In this document: positions 1 to 5,819 of the stretch, piece after piece
Layout: each line of letters starts with the position of its first letter
How positions within the stretch are numbered: position 1 is the first letter of the stretch
Origin: SAR202 cluster bacterium
Lineage (GTDB): Bacteria > Chloroflexota > Dehalococcoidia > SAR202 > CAJWER01
Direction: 5' to 3'
Length of the DNA stretch: 7,605 bases
Assembly (NCBI GenBank): GCA_030740335.1
Contig: JASLXL010000132.1
Location: 1 to 7,605 of the forward strand
Made by a program: the position numbers and the translations under genes
The notes under the pieces: generated by a model
What the model was told of the DNA's origin: nothing
The model's database searches: none
The model's input: the letters and a program-made list of their open reading frames with translations, nothing else

Positions 1-1
1 C

Positions 2-307
2 GACGACTTGTCGAAGCGCAGGAAGGTGCTGGAAGCCCAGCGGGCCTCGGTTCAGATGGCTCCAAGGCCGAGCTTCAATGACGTTGATACCGATGGCCTT
101 CAGCGAGTCTGCGCAGGTGTGGCCGACTGGGTTGACCAGGCGGATAACAAAGACCGCCGTCTAGCGCTGGAAGCGCTCCAAGTGTCCATCTCAGCTACGA
201 AAGGAGCGGCAACGATGTCAGGAGTGTTGCCTACCGACACTCCTGGATTTATCACAGATGAACAGTCATCCCAATGTTTGTACAGTGGTGACCAAATCCG
301 TAGCTGA
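2..307 (+). CDS. Large serine recombinase, C-terminal fragment (partial at left edge)
   Basis: The frame is open to the left edge of the window, so this is the 3' end of a longer gene. About 100 residues remain. They begin with a charged, probably coiled-coil stretch (DDLSKRRKVLEAQRA) and end with the pattern RLALEALQVSISATKGAATMSGVLP, a proline-rich linker and DEQSSQCLYSGD. From memory of the family, large serine (resolvase/invertase-type) recombinases of environmental bacteria often end this way: a helix 'LALEAL', a short beta hairpin with 'A.V.GVLP', then an '.EQ.S.C' tail after the coiled coil and recombinase domain. The catalytic serine domain and zinc-ribbon region would lie outside the window, so activity cannot be judged. 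The TTG at 8 is not a convincing start. Such enzymes mobilise integrative elements, which fits the patchwork content downstream. The family call rests on the C-terminal pattern alone. Confidence 0.55.
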   Translation, partial: DDLSKRRKVLEAQRASVQMAPRPSFNDVDTDGLQRVCAGVADWVDQADNKDRRLALEALQVSISATKGAATMSGVLPTDTPGFITDEQSSQCLYSGDQIRS

Positions 308-346
308 ATCGGCGTCTATCAGGGGTATCACTCCCTCGACCCGGCC

Positions 347-352
347 TAGAAT
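347..352 (+). promoter_or_regulatory. Possible -10 box (TAGAAT) for the dehydrogenase gene
   Basis: TAGAAT lies 28 bp before the ATG at 381 in the 73-bp spacer after the recombinase stop and is followed by CCCC. No convincing -35 element is visible 16-18 bp upstream. A start of transcription near 359 would give a leader of about 20 nt that contains the GGAGG ribosome site at 371-375. This is a weak, motif-only call. Confidence 0.2.
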
Positions 353-380
353 CCCCTCAAGTTAGCGTTAGGAGGAACAG

Positions 381-2837
381 ATGGCGGAGCAACTACCGGA
401 CAGGGCGCGCGTGGTCGTTATAGGAGCCGGAATCGTCGGCGCCAGTGTCGTCTACCACCTCACCAAGCTGGGTATAGAGGACCTGGTACTACTGGAGCGC
501 AGCACCCTGGCCAGCGGCACTACCGGCCACGGAGCGGGCCTGGTGACTCAGCTCCGCCACTCCCGGTCGCTGACCGACATCTCGCGGCAGGGTGTCGAAC
601 TGTACTCACGGTTGGAGGCCGAGACGGGGCAAGACCCCGGCTTCAAACGGACCGGCAGTATCACCGTCGCGCGCACGCTGGGGCGCCTGGACGAGCTCAA
701 GCGCCAGACATCGATGGCCAGGAGCTTCGGAGTGGAGATGCATACCATCAGCCCGCAAGAGGCGGGTGAGATGTGGCCCCTAATGCGCACCGACGATGTC
801 GTGGGCGCGGTCCACATTCCCGACGATGGCCAGACGGTGCCGGACAGCACGACCATGGCAATGGTCATGGGAGCCCGCAGCCGAGGGGCGACCGTCATAG
901 AGAATACCAGAGTCACCGGAATCAGCCGGCGCTCTGGGGCCGTGTCGGGCGTGTCTACCAGCCGTGGGGAAATCGAGTGCGAGATCATCGTCAATTGTGC
1001 GGGGATGTGGGCGCGAGAGATCGGCCTGATGTGCGGTGTGAGCGTCCCTCTACACGCAGCCGATCACGCCTACCTTGTCACCAAACCCATGGATGGCGTG
1101 GCGCCCGACATGCCGTCGTTGCGCGACCCTGACGGGTACATTTACTTCAGGCGGGACATCGAAGACCAGGGGGGGCTGCTCATGGGGGGATTCGAACCCG
1201 TGGCTAAGCCTTGGGGTATGGACGGCATCCCGGACGACTTCGCGAATGACATGTTGAAGCGCGACTGGAACCCCTACATGATCTTTCTGGAGAAGGCCGT
1301 AGAGCGAATCCCGGCCATGGAAGATGTCGAGATCATCAGGTTCCTCGTGGGGCCTGAGAGCTTCACGCCGGACAACCACTACATCTTGGGAGAGGCGCCT
1401 GAGCTGCGGAATTTTTTCGTGGCGGCAGGCCTGAACTCGAGCGGAATCGCCTCGGCGGCAGGTACCGGTAAGGCCCTGGCCGAGTGGATCGTTGAGGGCG
1501 AGCCCACACAAGACCTGACCGAGGTGGACATCAGGCGCTTTCACCCCTTTCAGAACAACTCCACCTACCTGTACGACCGGACCGTCGAAAGCCTGGGACT
1601 CCTGTACGGCATGCACTGGCCCGAGCTCCAGCCTCAGAGCGCAAGAGGGGCCAGGAGGTCCGCGCTGCACGACCGTCTCCAGTCCCGTGGAGCCTGTTTT
1701 GCCACCGCCGCCGGATGGGAGCGGCCCAACTGGTTCGCCCCCGATGGTGTCGAGCCCAGGGACGAGCACTCATTCGGACGCCAGAACTGGTTCCCATACA
1801 CGTCCGAGGAGCATCGGGCAGTGCGGGAAGCCGTCGGCCTCTTCGACCAGTCGTCGTTCGCGAAGTTTCTGCTGCAGGGCAGGGACTCGGAGTCGGTACT
1901 CCAGCGCCTTTGCGCAAACGACGTCGGCGTGGAGCCGGGAACAGTCGTCTATACGGCTATGCTCAATTCACGGGGTGGCATAGAGTCAGACCTCACGATC
2001 ACCCGCACAGCCGAGGATGGGTACTTGATCGTCACCGGCGGGGCGACCACTACACGTACTCTGGACTGGATTCGGCGCAACACGCCGGACGACGCCCGCG
2101 CGTTCGTGACCGACGTTACCTCCGGCTACGGCGTACTCGGGCTGATGGGCCCTCGCTCCCGCGAACTGCTGGCGCAGGTGACCGGCTCGGACATCTCCAA
2201 CAGGGCGTTCCCGTTCCTGGCATCACGAGAGATAAATATCGGCTACGCGACCGTTCGCGCCACTCGCATCACCTACGTCGGCGAGTTGGGCTGGGAGATA
2301 TACGTCCCGACGGAGTTTCTCGTAAACGTCTACGAGGCGATCCTGACGGCTGGCGAAGGTCTCGGGCTGCGCCACGCGGGTTATCGCGCCATGGACTCGC
2401 TGCGAATCGAGAAGGCCTACCGAGCTTGGGGACTCGACATCACCGACCAGGAGACGCCTCTGGAAGCAGGGCTGGGCTTCGCCGTGGCCTTGGACAAGGG
2501 ATCCGACTTCATCGGAAAGGACGCGCTCATGCGACAACGCGAGAGTGTACTGGACCAAAGGCTGGCCGTCTTCACCCTTGATGATGCGGAGCCGTACATA
2601 CTGGGAAACGAGCCCATCTTCCGAGACGGCAAGATGGTCGGACGCATCACCTCGGGGCATTTTGGGCACACTATCGGCCGTTCGATAGGATTGGGCTACG
2701 TCGAGCACGAGGGCGGAGTGGACACCGAATTTATCCGGTCGGGCTCGTACGAACTAGAGTTGTCCACGGAGCGCTTCCCGGCCTCGGCAAGTCTGAGACC
2801 GCCCTACGACCCCAAGAGCGAGCGCGTTCGGAGTTAG
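381..2837 (+). CDS. Dimethylglycine/sarcosine dehydrogenase-like flavoprotein (FAD oxidoreductase fused to GcvT domain)
   Basis: This 818-residue protein has the size and domain order of dimethylglycine/sarcosine dehydrogenases. The N-terminal DAO-type FAD domain covers roughly residues 9-380, with the Rossmann motif GAGIVG at 15-20, Glu39 at the end of the second strand, and TTGHGAG at 47-53. His50 aligns with the histidine that links FAD covalently in DMGDH. An FAO_M linker follows (about 384-455). The C-terminal GcvT region (about 465-800) contains GGIESD with Asp537, YVGELGWEIY at 632-641, and FIGKDAL near 710-716. Known members oxidise N-methyl groups of glycine derivatives and pass the one-carbon unit to tetrahydrofolate as 5,10-methylene-THF, in the cytoplasm. 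The exact substrate here cannot be read from sequence. The start is well supported: GGAGG at 371-375 sits 5 nt before ATG, and the first residues lead directly into the FAD fold. No electron-transfer or folate partner gene lies beside it, so it appears to be a stand-alone unit. Confidence 0.9.
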   Translation: MAEQLPDRARVVVIGAGIVGASVVYHLTKLGIEDLVLLERSTLASGTTGHGAGLVTQLRHSRSLTDISRQGVELYSRLEAETGQDPGFKRTGSITVARTLGRLDELKRQTSMARSFGVEMHTISPQEAGEMWPLMRTDDVVGAVHIPDDGQTVPDSTTMAMVMGARSRGATVIENTRVTGISRRSGAVSGVSTSRGEIECEIIVNCAGMWAREIGLMCGVSVPLHAADHAYLVTKPMDGVAPDMPSLRDPDGYIYFRRDIEDQGGLLMGGFEPVAKPWGMDGIPDDFANDMLKRDWNPYMIFLEKAVERIPAMEDVEIIRFLVGPESFTPDNHYILGEAPELRNFFVAAGLNSSGIASAAGTGKALAEWIVEGEPTQDLTEVDIRRFHPFQNNSTYLYDRTVESLGLLYGMHWPELQPQSARGARRSALHDRLQSRGACFATAAGWERPNWFAPDGVEPRDEHSFGRQNWFPYTSEEHRAVREAVGLFDQSSFAKFLLQGRDSESVLQRLCANDVGVEPGTVVYTAMLNSRGGIESDLTITRTAEDGYLIVTGGATTTRTLDWIRRNTPDDARAFVTDVTSGYGVLGLMGPRSRELLAQVTGSDISNRAFPFLASREINIGYATVRATRITYVGELGWEIYVPTEFLVNVYEAILTAGEGLGLRHAGYRAMDSLRIEKAYRAWGLDITDQETPLEAGLGFAVALDKGSDFIGKDALMRQRESVLDQRLAVFTLDDAEPYILGNEPIFRDGKMVGRITSGHFGHTIGRSIGLGYVEHEGGVDTEFIRSGSYELELSTERFPASASLRPPYDPKSERVRS

Positions 2838-3147
2838 AGGGTGCCTTTTGAGCGGTGTCTCTGAGACCCCAAGCTATCACTCTGAATGCAGTGAAGAATC
2901 TAGGGCCGCCATCGCGAGTCGACACGGGTCGCCGGGAACCGCTTTGGATTCCTCGTCGTGCCCCCTCGGAAAGACCTTGCGGCGTGTTTTGCGGGTAGGT
3001 CGCCGCCCATAAATAAACTTGGCCTGTTGGCGGCACTCGTAGCGGGGATGCTCATGGTGCTGGTCATAGCCCTGCGGCTGACCTCGGGCAGCAGACCGGC
3101 AGCTAGGCCGTAGGTCCCTCCGCTATACTGCCCCCAGAGGCAGAGTG
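2838..3147. other. Spacer between dehydrogenase and hydrolase genes
   Basis: About 310 bp without a confident gene. It contains an 11-bp palindrome GTCTCTGAGAC (2857-2867) just after the dehydrogenase stop, with no T-run after it and so no clear terminator. It also contains a possible small membrane peptide (2958-3113) and, at its right end, the first copy of the dispersed TATACTGCC repeat, which abuts the next gene start. Confidence 0.6.
2958..3113 (+). CDS. Possible small single-pass membrane peptide
   Basis: A frame opens after the stop at 2901-2903 and ends at TAG 3111-3113. From GTG 2958 it would encode 51 residues: a basic N-terminal part, one continuous hydrophobic stretch (GLLAALVAGMLMVLVIALRL, about residues 23-42), then a short SGSRPAARP tail. 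This is the layout of a small single-pass membrane protein. No Shine-Dalgarno sequence precedes GTG 2958, and the internal TTG 3027 and ATG 3048 are alternatives that cut into the hydrophobic part. It could equally be a chance frame or the remnant of a longer membrane protein. No family is recognised. Confidence 0.2.
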   Translation: MPPRKDLAACFAGRSPPINKLGLLAALVAGMLMVLVIALRLTSGSRPAARP

Positions 3148-3155
3148 GTGCGGGG
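3122..3155 (+). repeat. Dispersed promoter-like repeat, copy 1 (upstream of hydrolase lipoprotein)
   Basis: This copy contains the full 20-base core TATACTGCCCCCAGAGGCAG (3124-3143), followed by AGTGGTGCGGGG. TATACT (3124-3129) resembles a bacterial -10 box. CTGCC and GGCAG (3128-3132, 3139-3143) can pair around a 6-nt loop. AGAGG (3136-3140) sits 7 nt before GTG 3148, the spacing of a Shine-Dalgarno site. The downstream part matches copy 3 closely (GGTGCGGGG against TTGTGCGGGG). No -35 hexamer is visible. Confidence 0.75.
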
Positions 3156-4479
3156 CATGATGAGACATACGGCTGTAGTCGCTCTGGGTTTTCTGTTCTT
3201 GGTGCTGGGAGTTAGCTCCTGCGGCAGCACGCCTGAGATCACGCCGTACGAGTCGAGCTCGCTGGACCGCTACGTCGACGCGCCCGACGAGACGTACGGT
3301 TGGGAGCGTGTCGGAGAGCCTAAGGTCTCGGGCGCCTTCAACGTTCATGACCTCCGCCTAGTGTCCCAGGAGTGGAACGGCGGCGAGTGGCGCCACAAGC
3401 TACGGATCTTCTTCCCGCACAAGCTGGCGACCTCACCTACGATGGTCCTGCTTCTGATCGTGGGTAGCGGTGACGGCGACGAGGAGATAGAACTTGGCGC
3501 ACTGCTTGTAAACGCCATCGGCGCGCCGGTAGCGGTTCTGCATGACGTTCCCAACCAGCCGCTGCTCGGCGGCCTGAGGGAAGACGCACTGATCGCAGAG
3601 ACCTTGGTTCGTTTCCTGGAGTCCGGAGATGACCAGTGGCCATTGCTGCTCCCGATGGTGAAGAGCGCCGTCCGGGCCATGGATGCCATCGAGAATTTCG
3701 TGAAGGTGGACCTCGGCACCCGGACGTCCGGATTCGTCGTGACCGGCGGCTCCAAGCGGGCGTGGACCACCTGGCTGGCAGCGGCCGTCGACCCTCGCGT
3801 CAAGGCCATCGCGCCGATCTCTTACGACTACCTGAACTTGATCGCCCAGATGAGGCACCAGACCCAGACGTGGGGCCGGTTCAGCGAGAAAATATCGGAC
3901 TACACTCGGAAGGGAATCGCCGACCGGCTGGTTTCGGGTGACGATATGGCCCGTAGGCTATCGGAGATCGTGGACCCCTACGAGTATCGCGATCGCATCA
4001 CTGTGCCCAAGCTTATGATCGTGGGAACCAACGACAGGTACTGGCCGCTGGATGCGATGAACCTGTACTACGCAGATTTGCGGGGCGAACGGTACATACA
4101 GTACCTGCCCAACGCGGACCACGGTCTTGACTCCGGGAGACTCAATGCCGTGGCGGACATCGTGGCGTTCTTCTTGAAGACCGACAACCGCCTCAGCTTC
4201 CCGAACCTGGCGTGGGAGTTCTCAGAAAAGAAAGACTACGTCGACCTTACGGTGAACTCAGATATCGAACCGTCCGCGATACGGGTGTGGCTAGCGCGTT
4301 CAGAGACGCGGGACTTCCGAGACGCGACGTGGCAAGCGGTGGCCCTAACCAAGTCCGACCGGGAGTACACATATCGGCTCGACACGTCGGAAGAGGGCTT
4401 TGTCGCGATATTGGCCGAGGCGGTCTACGGTGAGGGCGGCAGCCAGTTCTACCTGTCGACCAACGTGCGGGTCTTCTAG
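3148..4479 (+). CDS. Exported lipoprotein alpha/beta hydrolase, PhoPQ-activated pathogenicity-related family
   Basis: The protein has about 443 residues. It begins with a lipoprotein signal peptide (MMRHTAVVALGFLFLVLG, then VSSC lipobox), so the mature protein should be lipid-anchored outside the cytoplasm, with the cysteine encoded at 3220-3222. The body matches the PhoPQ-related (PqaA) branch of alpha/beta hydrolases. The nucleophile motif is GGSKRAWTTWL (Ser203, counting from GTG 3145), followed by AAAVDPRVKAIAPISYDYLN. The acid is Asp297 in VGTNDRYW and the base is His326 in NADHGL, in the usual order. A C-terminal beta-rich segment (about 360-444) is typical of the family. Physiological substrates of this family are poorly defined. 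Start choice is uncertain: GTG 3145, GTG 3148 and ATG 3157/3160 are all in frame. GTG 3148 is given because AGAGG of the repeat lies 7 nt before it, as at the next gene; ATG 3157 gives the most conventional signal peptide. The gene appears monocistronic. Confidence 0.85.
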   Translation: MRGMMRHTAVVALGFLFLVLGVSSCGSTPEITPYESSSLDRYVDAPDETYGWERVGEPKVSGAFNVHDLRLVSQEWNGGEWRHKLRIFFPHKLATSPTMVLLLIVGSGDGDEEIELGALLVNAIGAPVAVLHDVPNQPLLGGLREDALIAETLVRFLESGDDQWPLLLPMVKSAVRAMDAIENFVKVDLGTRTSGFVVTGGSKRAWTTWLAAAVDPRVKAIAPISYDYLNLIAQMRHQTQTWGRFSEKISDYTRKGIADRLVSGDDMARRLSEIVDPYEYRDRITVPKLMIVGTNDRYWPLDAMNLYYADLRGERYIQYLPNADHGLDSGRLNAVADIVAFFLKTDNRLSFPNLAWEFSEKKDYVDLTVNSDIEPSAIRVWLARSETRDFRDATWQAVALTKSDREYTYRLDTSEEGFVAILAEAVYGEGGSQFYLSTNVRVF

Positions 4480-4494
4480 TCGGACTGGCCTGAC

Positions 4495-4548
4495 TGCCGA
4501 AGGCCAGATGCGAACCGGCACGCGGTTTAATCCCCCTCGGTTTTGGAG
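4495..4548 (-). pseudogene. tRNA-Leu-like 3' fragment (possible attachment-site relic)
   Basis: Read on the minus strand, plus-strand bases 4503-4519 give GCCGG-TTCGCAT-CTGGC. This is a 5-bp T-stem with one G-U pair and a T-loop differing from the TTCRANY consensus at one place. It is followed at once by CTTCGGC-A (4495-4502), which is the 3' acceptor strand and discriminator of many bacterial tRNA-Leu genes. Against the recalled tRNA-Leu ending, 22 of 25 bases match. A stretch like a long variable arm precedes it, and CTCCAAAACCG (4538-4548) resembles the 3' part of an anticodon loop and stem. The matching 5' acceptor GCCGAAG, the D-arm and a pairing anticodon stem are not found nearby, and no CCA follows. 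It is therefore not a working tRNA gene but may be a displaced 3' half left by integration. Confidence 0.4.
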
Positions 4549-4668
4549 TTGTACAGTGCCTGTTTTGGCCTGTATCGGCCCGTCCCAGAGAATACCTCTC
4601 CGTACCATGACAAAGGGGTTAGTGGTGTTAACCCGTCACAACCCGTACCGGCCAGTCCCTGACAGTTC

Positions 4669-4701
4669 GTGACCATTTTGTGACCATTTCGTGACCAAGA
4701 T
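4669..4701 (+). repeat. Three tandem 11-bp GTGACC repeats
   Basis: GTGACCATTTT, GTGACCATTTC and GTGACCAAGAT follow each other without gaps at 4669-4679, 4680-4690 and 4691-4701. The 11-bp period puts successive GTGACC boxes on nearly the same face of the helix. GTCAC in inverted orientation appears at 4708-4712 and 4635-4639. Such an array is typical of protein-binding sites, for example integrase arm sites, iterons or a repressor operator. The protein is unknown. Confidence 0.7.
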
Positions 4702-4746
4702 TTGTGGGTCACGCCAACACCGACTCCTCTGCCCATCACACCACAT

Positions 4747-4782
4747 CTCCTTGCTCTCTAGGCGTATACTGCCCCCAGAGGC
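4747..4782 (+). repeat. Dispersed promoter-like repeat, copy 2 (upstream of membrane protein)
   Basis: The copy shows TATACTGCCCCCAGAGGC (4765-4782), after which it diverges into the coding start. Its upstream part CTCCTTGC...CTAGGC closely matches copy 4, so the repeat extends left of the core. TATACT (4765-4770) is -10-like. AGAGG (4777-4781) lies exactly 7 nt before ATG 4789. The right arm of the stem is degraded here (GGCGT instead of GGCAG). Confidence 0.75.
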
Positions 4783-4788
4783 GTATTG

Positions 4789-5307
4789 ATGAAATACTTA
4801 TTCGCTTTCGTCCTTCTCGGTGTGGGGCTTGCAGTCGGAGACTGTTTTCCTGACATCGACCAGCATACTGGTCTGCTATTGCACCGGTCGATTGTCACCC
4901 ACGGGCCGCTCGTCCCTCTTATCGCTGTCGCCATAGCGGCAACCTCTCGTACGATTCTACTGCGCTGGTTTGCTCTAGGACTGGTCGTTGGTTTCGCCGT
5001 CCACTTGAGTTTCGACCTGTTTCCGAAAGGCTGGTCGGGTTTCGCGCTCATCAGCATTCCAGTCTACGGCTGGACAGCTCCTTGGTTCTCTGCCACATGG
5101 ATAGCTATCAGCACCGTCCTCTGCACTTACCTGGCTTTCAAGCTGGTAAAGAACGGTCTTGATGGCTTTCTTCTCATAATGTTGCTGATATTCTCGTTCG
5201 GCTACATAAGCATCAGCGAGGATGCGTTCTTGAGGCCAGCGGCTACGCTTACTGTCTCTGCCGCCATCGCGTTTATCCCGACTGTTCGCCGCGCATTATC
5301 CCCCTAG
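4789..5307 (+). CDS. Polytopic membrane protein, YdjM-like putative metal-dependent hydrolase
   Basis: This is a 172-residue, strongly hydrophobic protein with about five to six membrane segments (roughly residues 3-19, 40-53, 57-74, 99-118, 124-143 and 150-166). Polar, metal-ligand-like residues are placed as in the YdjM/LexA-regulated membrane-bound metal-dependent hydrolase family: D22-I-D24 then H26, HRSIVTHGPL at 32-41, and H72-LSFD76 followed by PKGW. The usual signature in that family is D.DH, HRG.THS and H...D..T..G; here the middle motif is HRSIVTH and the last is variant, so the protein is a relative rather than a textbook member. No reaction is established for the family in general. 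ATG 4789 is preferred over TTG 4786 because it is 7 nt after AGAGG of repeat copy 2. Its stop at 5305-5307 lies inside repeat copy 3, so the gene is bracketed by two same-orientation copies. Confidence 0.7.
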   Translation: MKYLFAFVLLGVGLAVGDCFPDIDQHTGLLLHRSIVTHGPLVPLIAVAIAATSRTILLRWFALGLVVGFAVHLSFDLFPKGWSGFALISIPVYGWTAPWFSATWIAISTVLCTYLAFKLVKNGLDGFLLIMLLIFSFGYISISEDAFLRPAATLTVSAAIAFIPTVRRALSP

Positions 5308-5351
5308 CCTATACTGCCCCCAGAGGCAGGGTTGTGCGGGGGTGGTGGGTG
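5301..5351 (+). repeat. Dispersed promoter-like repeat, copy 3 (no clear gene follows)
   Basis: The intact 20-base core (5310-5329) is followed by GGTTGTGCGGGGGTGGTGGGTG. The upstream CCCCTAGCC overlaps the stop codon of the membrane-protein gene. AGAGG (5322-5326) is again 7 nt before a GTG (5334), but the frame from it encodes only about ten codons before TAG. The extended right side is shared with copy 4 and partly with copy 1. Confidence 0.75.
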
Positions 5352-5380
5352 GAGCCTAACGGCTAGAAGTGCCGTGGGGA

Positions 5381-5545
5381 TCAGCCCCGAACACCGGCCT
5401 CCGCTCCGGCCCCGCCGCCGTTACCGACCGCATCCTTCTCGGCCCCGTAGATCATCTTCGCCATGTTTCCGCTCGCCGCCGCGATCGAGAACGTCACCTC
5501 ACTGCCGTCGAGATGAAGGGCGCGCTGGTCCACGCGGTATAGCAC
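5381..5545 (-). pseudogene. Minus-strand coding remnant of an unidentified protein
   Basis: Between an upstream TGA and a TGA at 5383-5381 lies a frame of about 54 codons, with GTG at 5545 or 5533 as possible starts. From 5533 it begins VDQRALHLDGSEVTFSIAA, continues with ASGNMAKMIYGAEKD and ends in a Gly/Ala-rich tail. Unlike the frames on the opposite strand, it has balanced protein-like composition (amphipathic beta-like pattern, no Arg/Pro excess), and most third codon positions are G or C. No ribosome site is visible, and the frame is closed by a stop upstream. The simplest reading is the C-terminal remnant of a decayed gene transcribed leftward. No family is recognised. Confidence 0.25.
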
Positions 5546-5755
5546 TTGTCAGAGGGAGAAAAGGCGTTGGGGCTATGGCGGATGGCTTTCGGTTTGGCGA
5601 TAGGACTAGGCAACCTGTCACGGCCATGGGGGTAGGGAATGTTTACGCACGTCTCACCAGACCTTACATACTGTGATTGACTCTGTTCCGGAGAGGCGAG
5701 GTGTACAATCGTCAACGGCAAGGAAAGGGGTGTTCTCTGGACGTTAGCATCTGAA

Positions 5756-5786
5756 ATGGGAATCTCGGCTGCATGGGAAATCTCGG
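5756..5786 (+). repeat. Direct repeat ATGGGA(A)ATCTCGG upstream of PEBP gene
   Basis: ATGGGAATCTCGG (5756-5768) and ATGGGAAATCTCGG (5773-5786) differ by one inserted A and start 17 bp apart. They lie 33-64 bp before the ATG at 5820, a plausible place for an operator or a short duplication. There is no further evidence of function. Confidence 0.45.
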
Positions 5787-5819
5787 TTAAGGTCAGACCT
5801 TTGGAACGGAGGTAATCCG

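Larger units (their letters stand above)
4480..4788. other. Spacer with tRNA-like fragment, GTGACC repeats and repeat copy 2
   Basis: About 309 bp with no convincing coding frame on either strand. From left to right it holds an inverted repeat CTGGCC/GGCCAG (4485-4507, no T-run), a minus-strand tRNA 3'-end look-alike (4495-4548), a hairpin GGGTTA-7 nt-TAACCC (4616-4634), three 11-bp GTGACC direct repeats (4669-4701) with GTCAC in inverted orientation on both sides, and repeat copy 2. The combination resembles the edge of an integrated element more than an ordinary intergenic region. Confidence 0.55.
5308..5819. other. Spacer with repeat copy 3, a minus-strand coding-like remnant and a direct repeat
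   Basis: About 510 bp. Plus-strand frames here are Arg/Pro/Ser-rich and look like antisense shadows. The best coding-like signal is on the minus strand (5381-5545). Further right there is a near-perfect direct repeat (5756-5786) just before the ribosome site of the PEBP gene. TTGACT (5677-5682) and TACAAT (5704-5709) look like promoter boxes, but their 21-bp spacing is poor. Nothing else is supported. Confidence 0.5.

Noticed and set aside
1715..2581. Long 288-codon alternative-frame ORF inside the dehydrogenase gene
   Set aside because: Arg-rich and lacking motifs, it lies wholly within a well-supported GcvT-domain coding sequence; a GC-driven shadow.
2857..2867. Palindrome GTCTCTGAGAC after the dehydrogenase stop as a terminator
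   Set aside because: The arms leave only one unpaired base and no T-run follows, so it cannot act as an intrinsic terminator.
4485..4507. CTGGCC/GGCCAG inverted repeat after the hydrolase stop as a terminator
   Set aside because: 11-nt loop and no T-tract; it overlaps the tRNA-like fragment.
4616..4634. GGGTTA/TAACCC hairpin with a 7-nt loop as an anticodon arm of the tRNA-like fragment
   Set aside because: The stem is 6 bp and the minus-strand loop ACACCAC lacks the invariant U at position 33; it is also too far from the T-arm.
4482..4658. 9-bp inverted repeat GGACTGGCC/GGCCAGTCC as ends of a mobile element
   Set aside because: A 9-bp match in a 300-bp GC-rich spacer is not improbable by chance, and no target duplication or internal gene is seen.
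5332..5676. Plus-strand 114-codon frame starting in repeat copy 3
   Set aside because: Very rich in Arg, Pro and Ser with no family-like motif; it overlaps a minus-strand frame with better coding character, so it is most likely an antisense shadow.
5677..5709. TTGACT and TACAAT as a promoter for the PEBP gene
   Set aside because: The spacing is 21 bp, too long for a standard sigma-70-type promoter, and no extended -10 is present.
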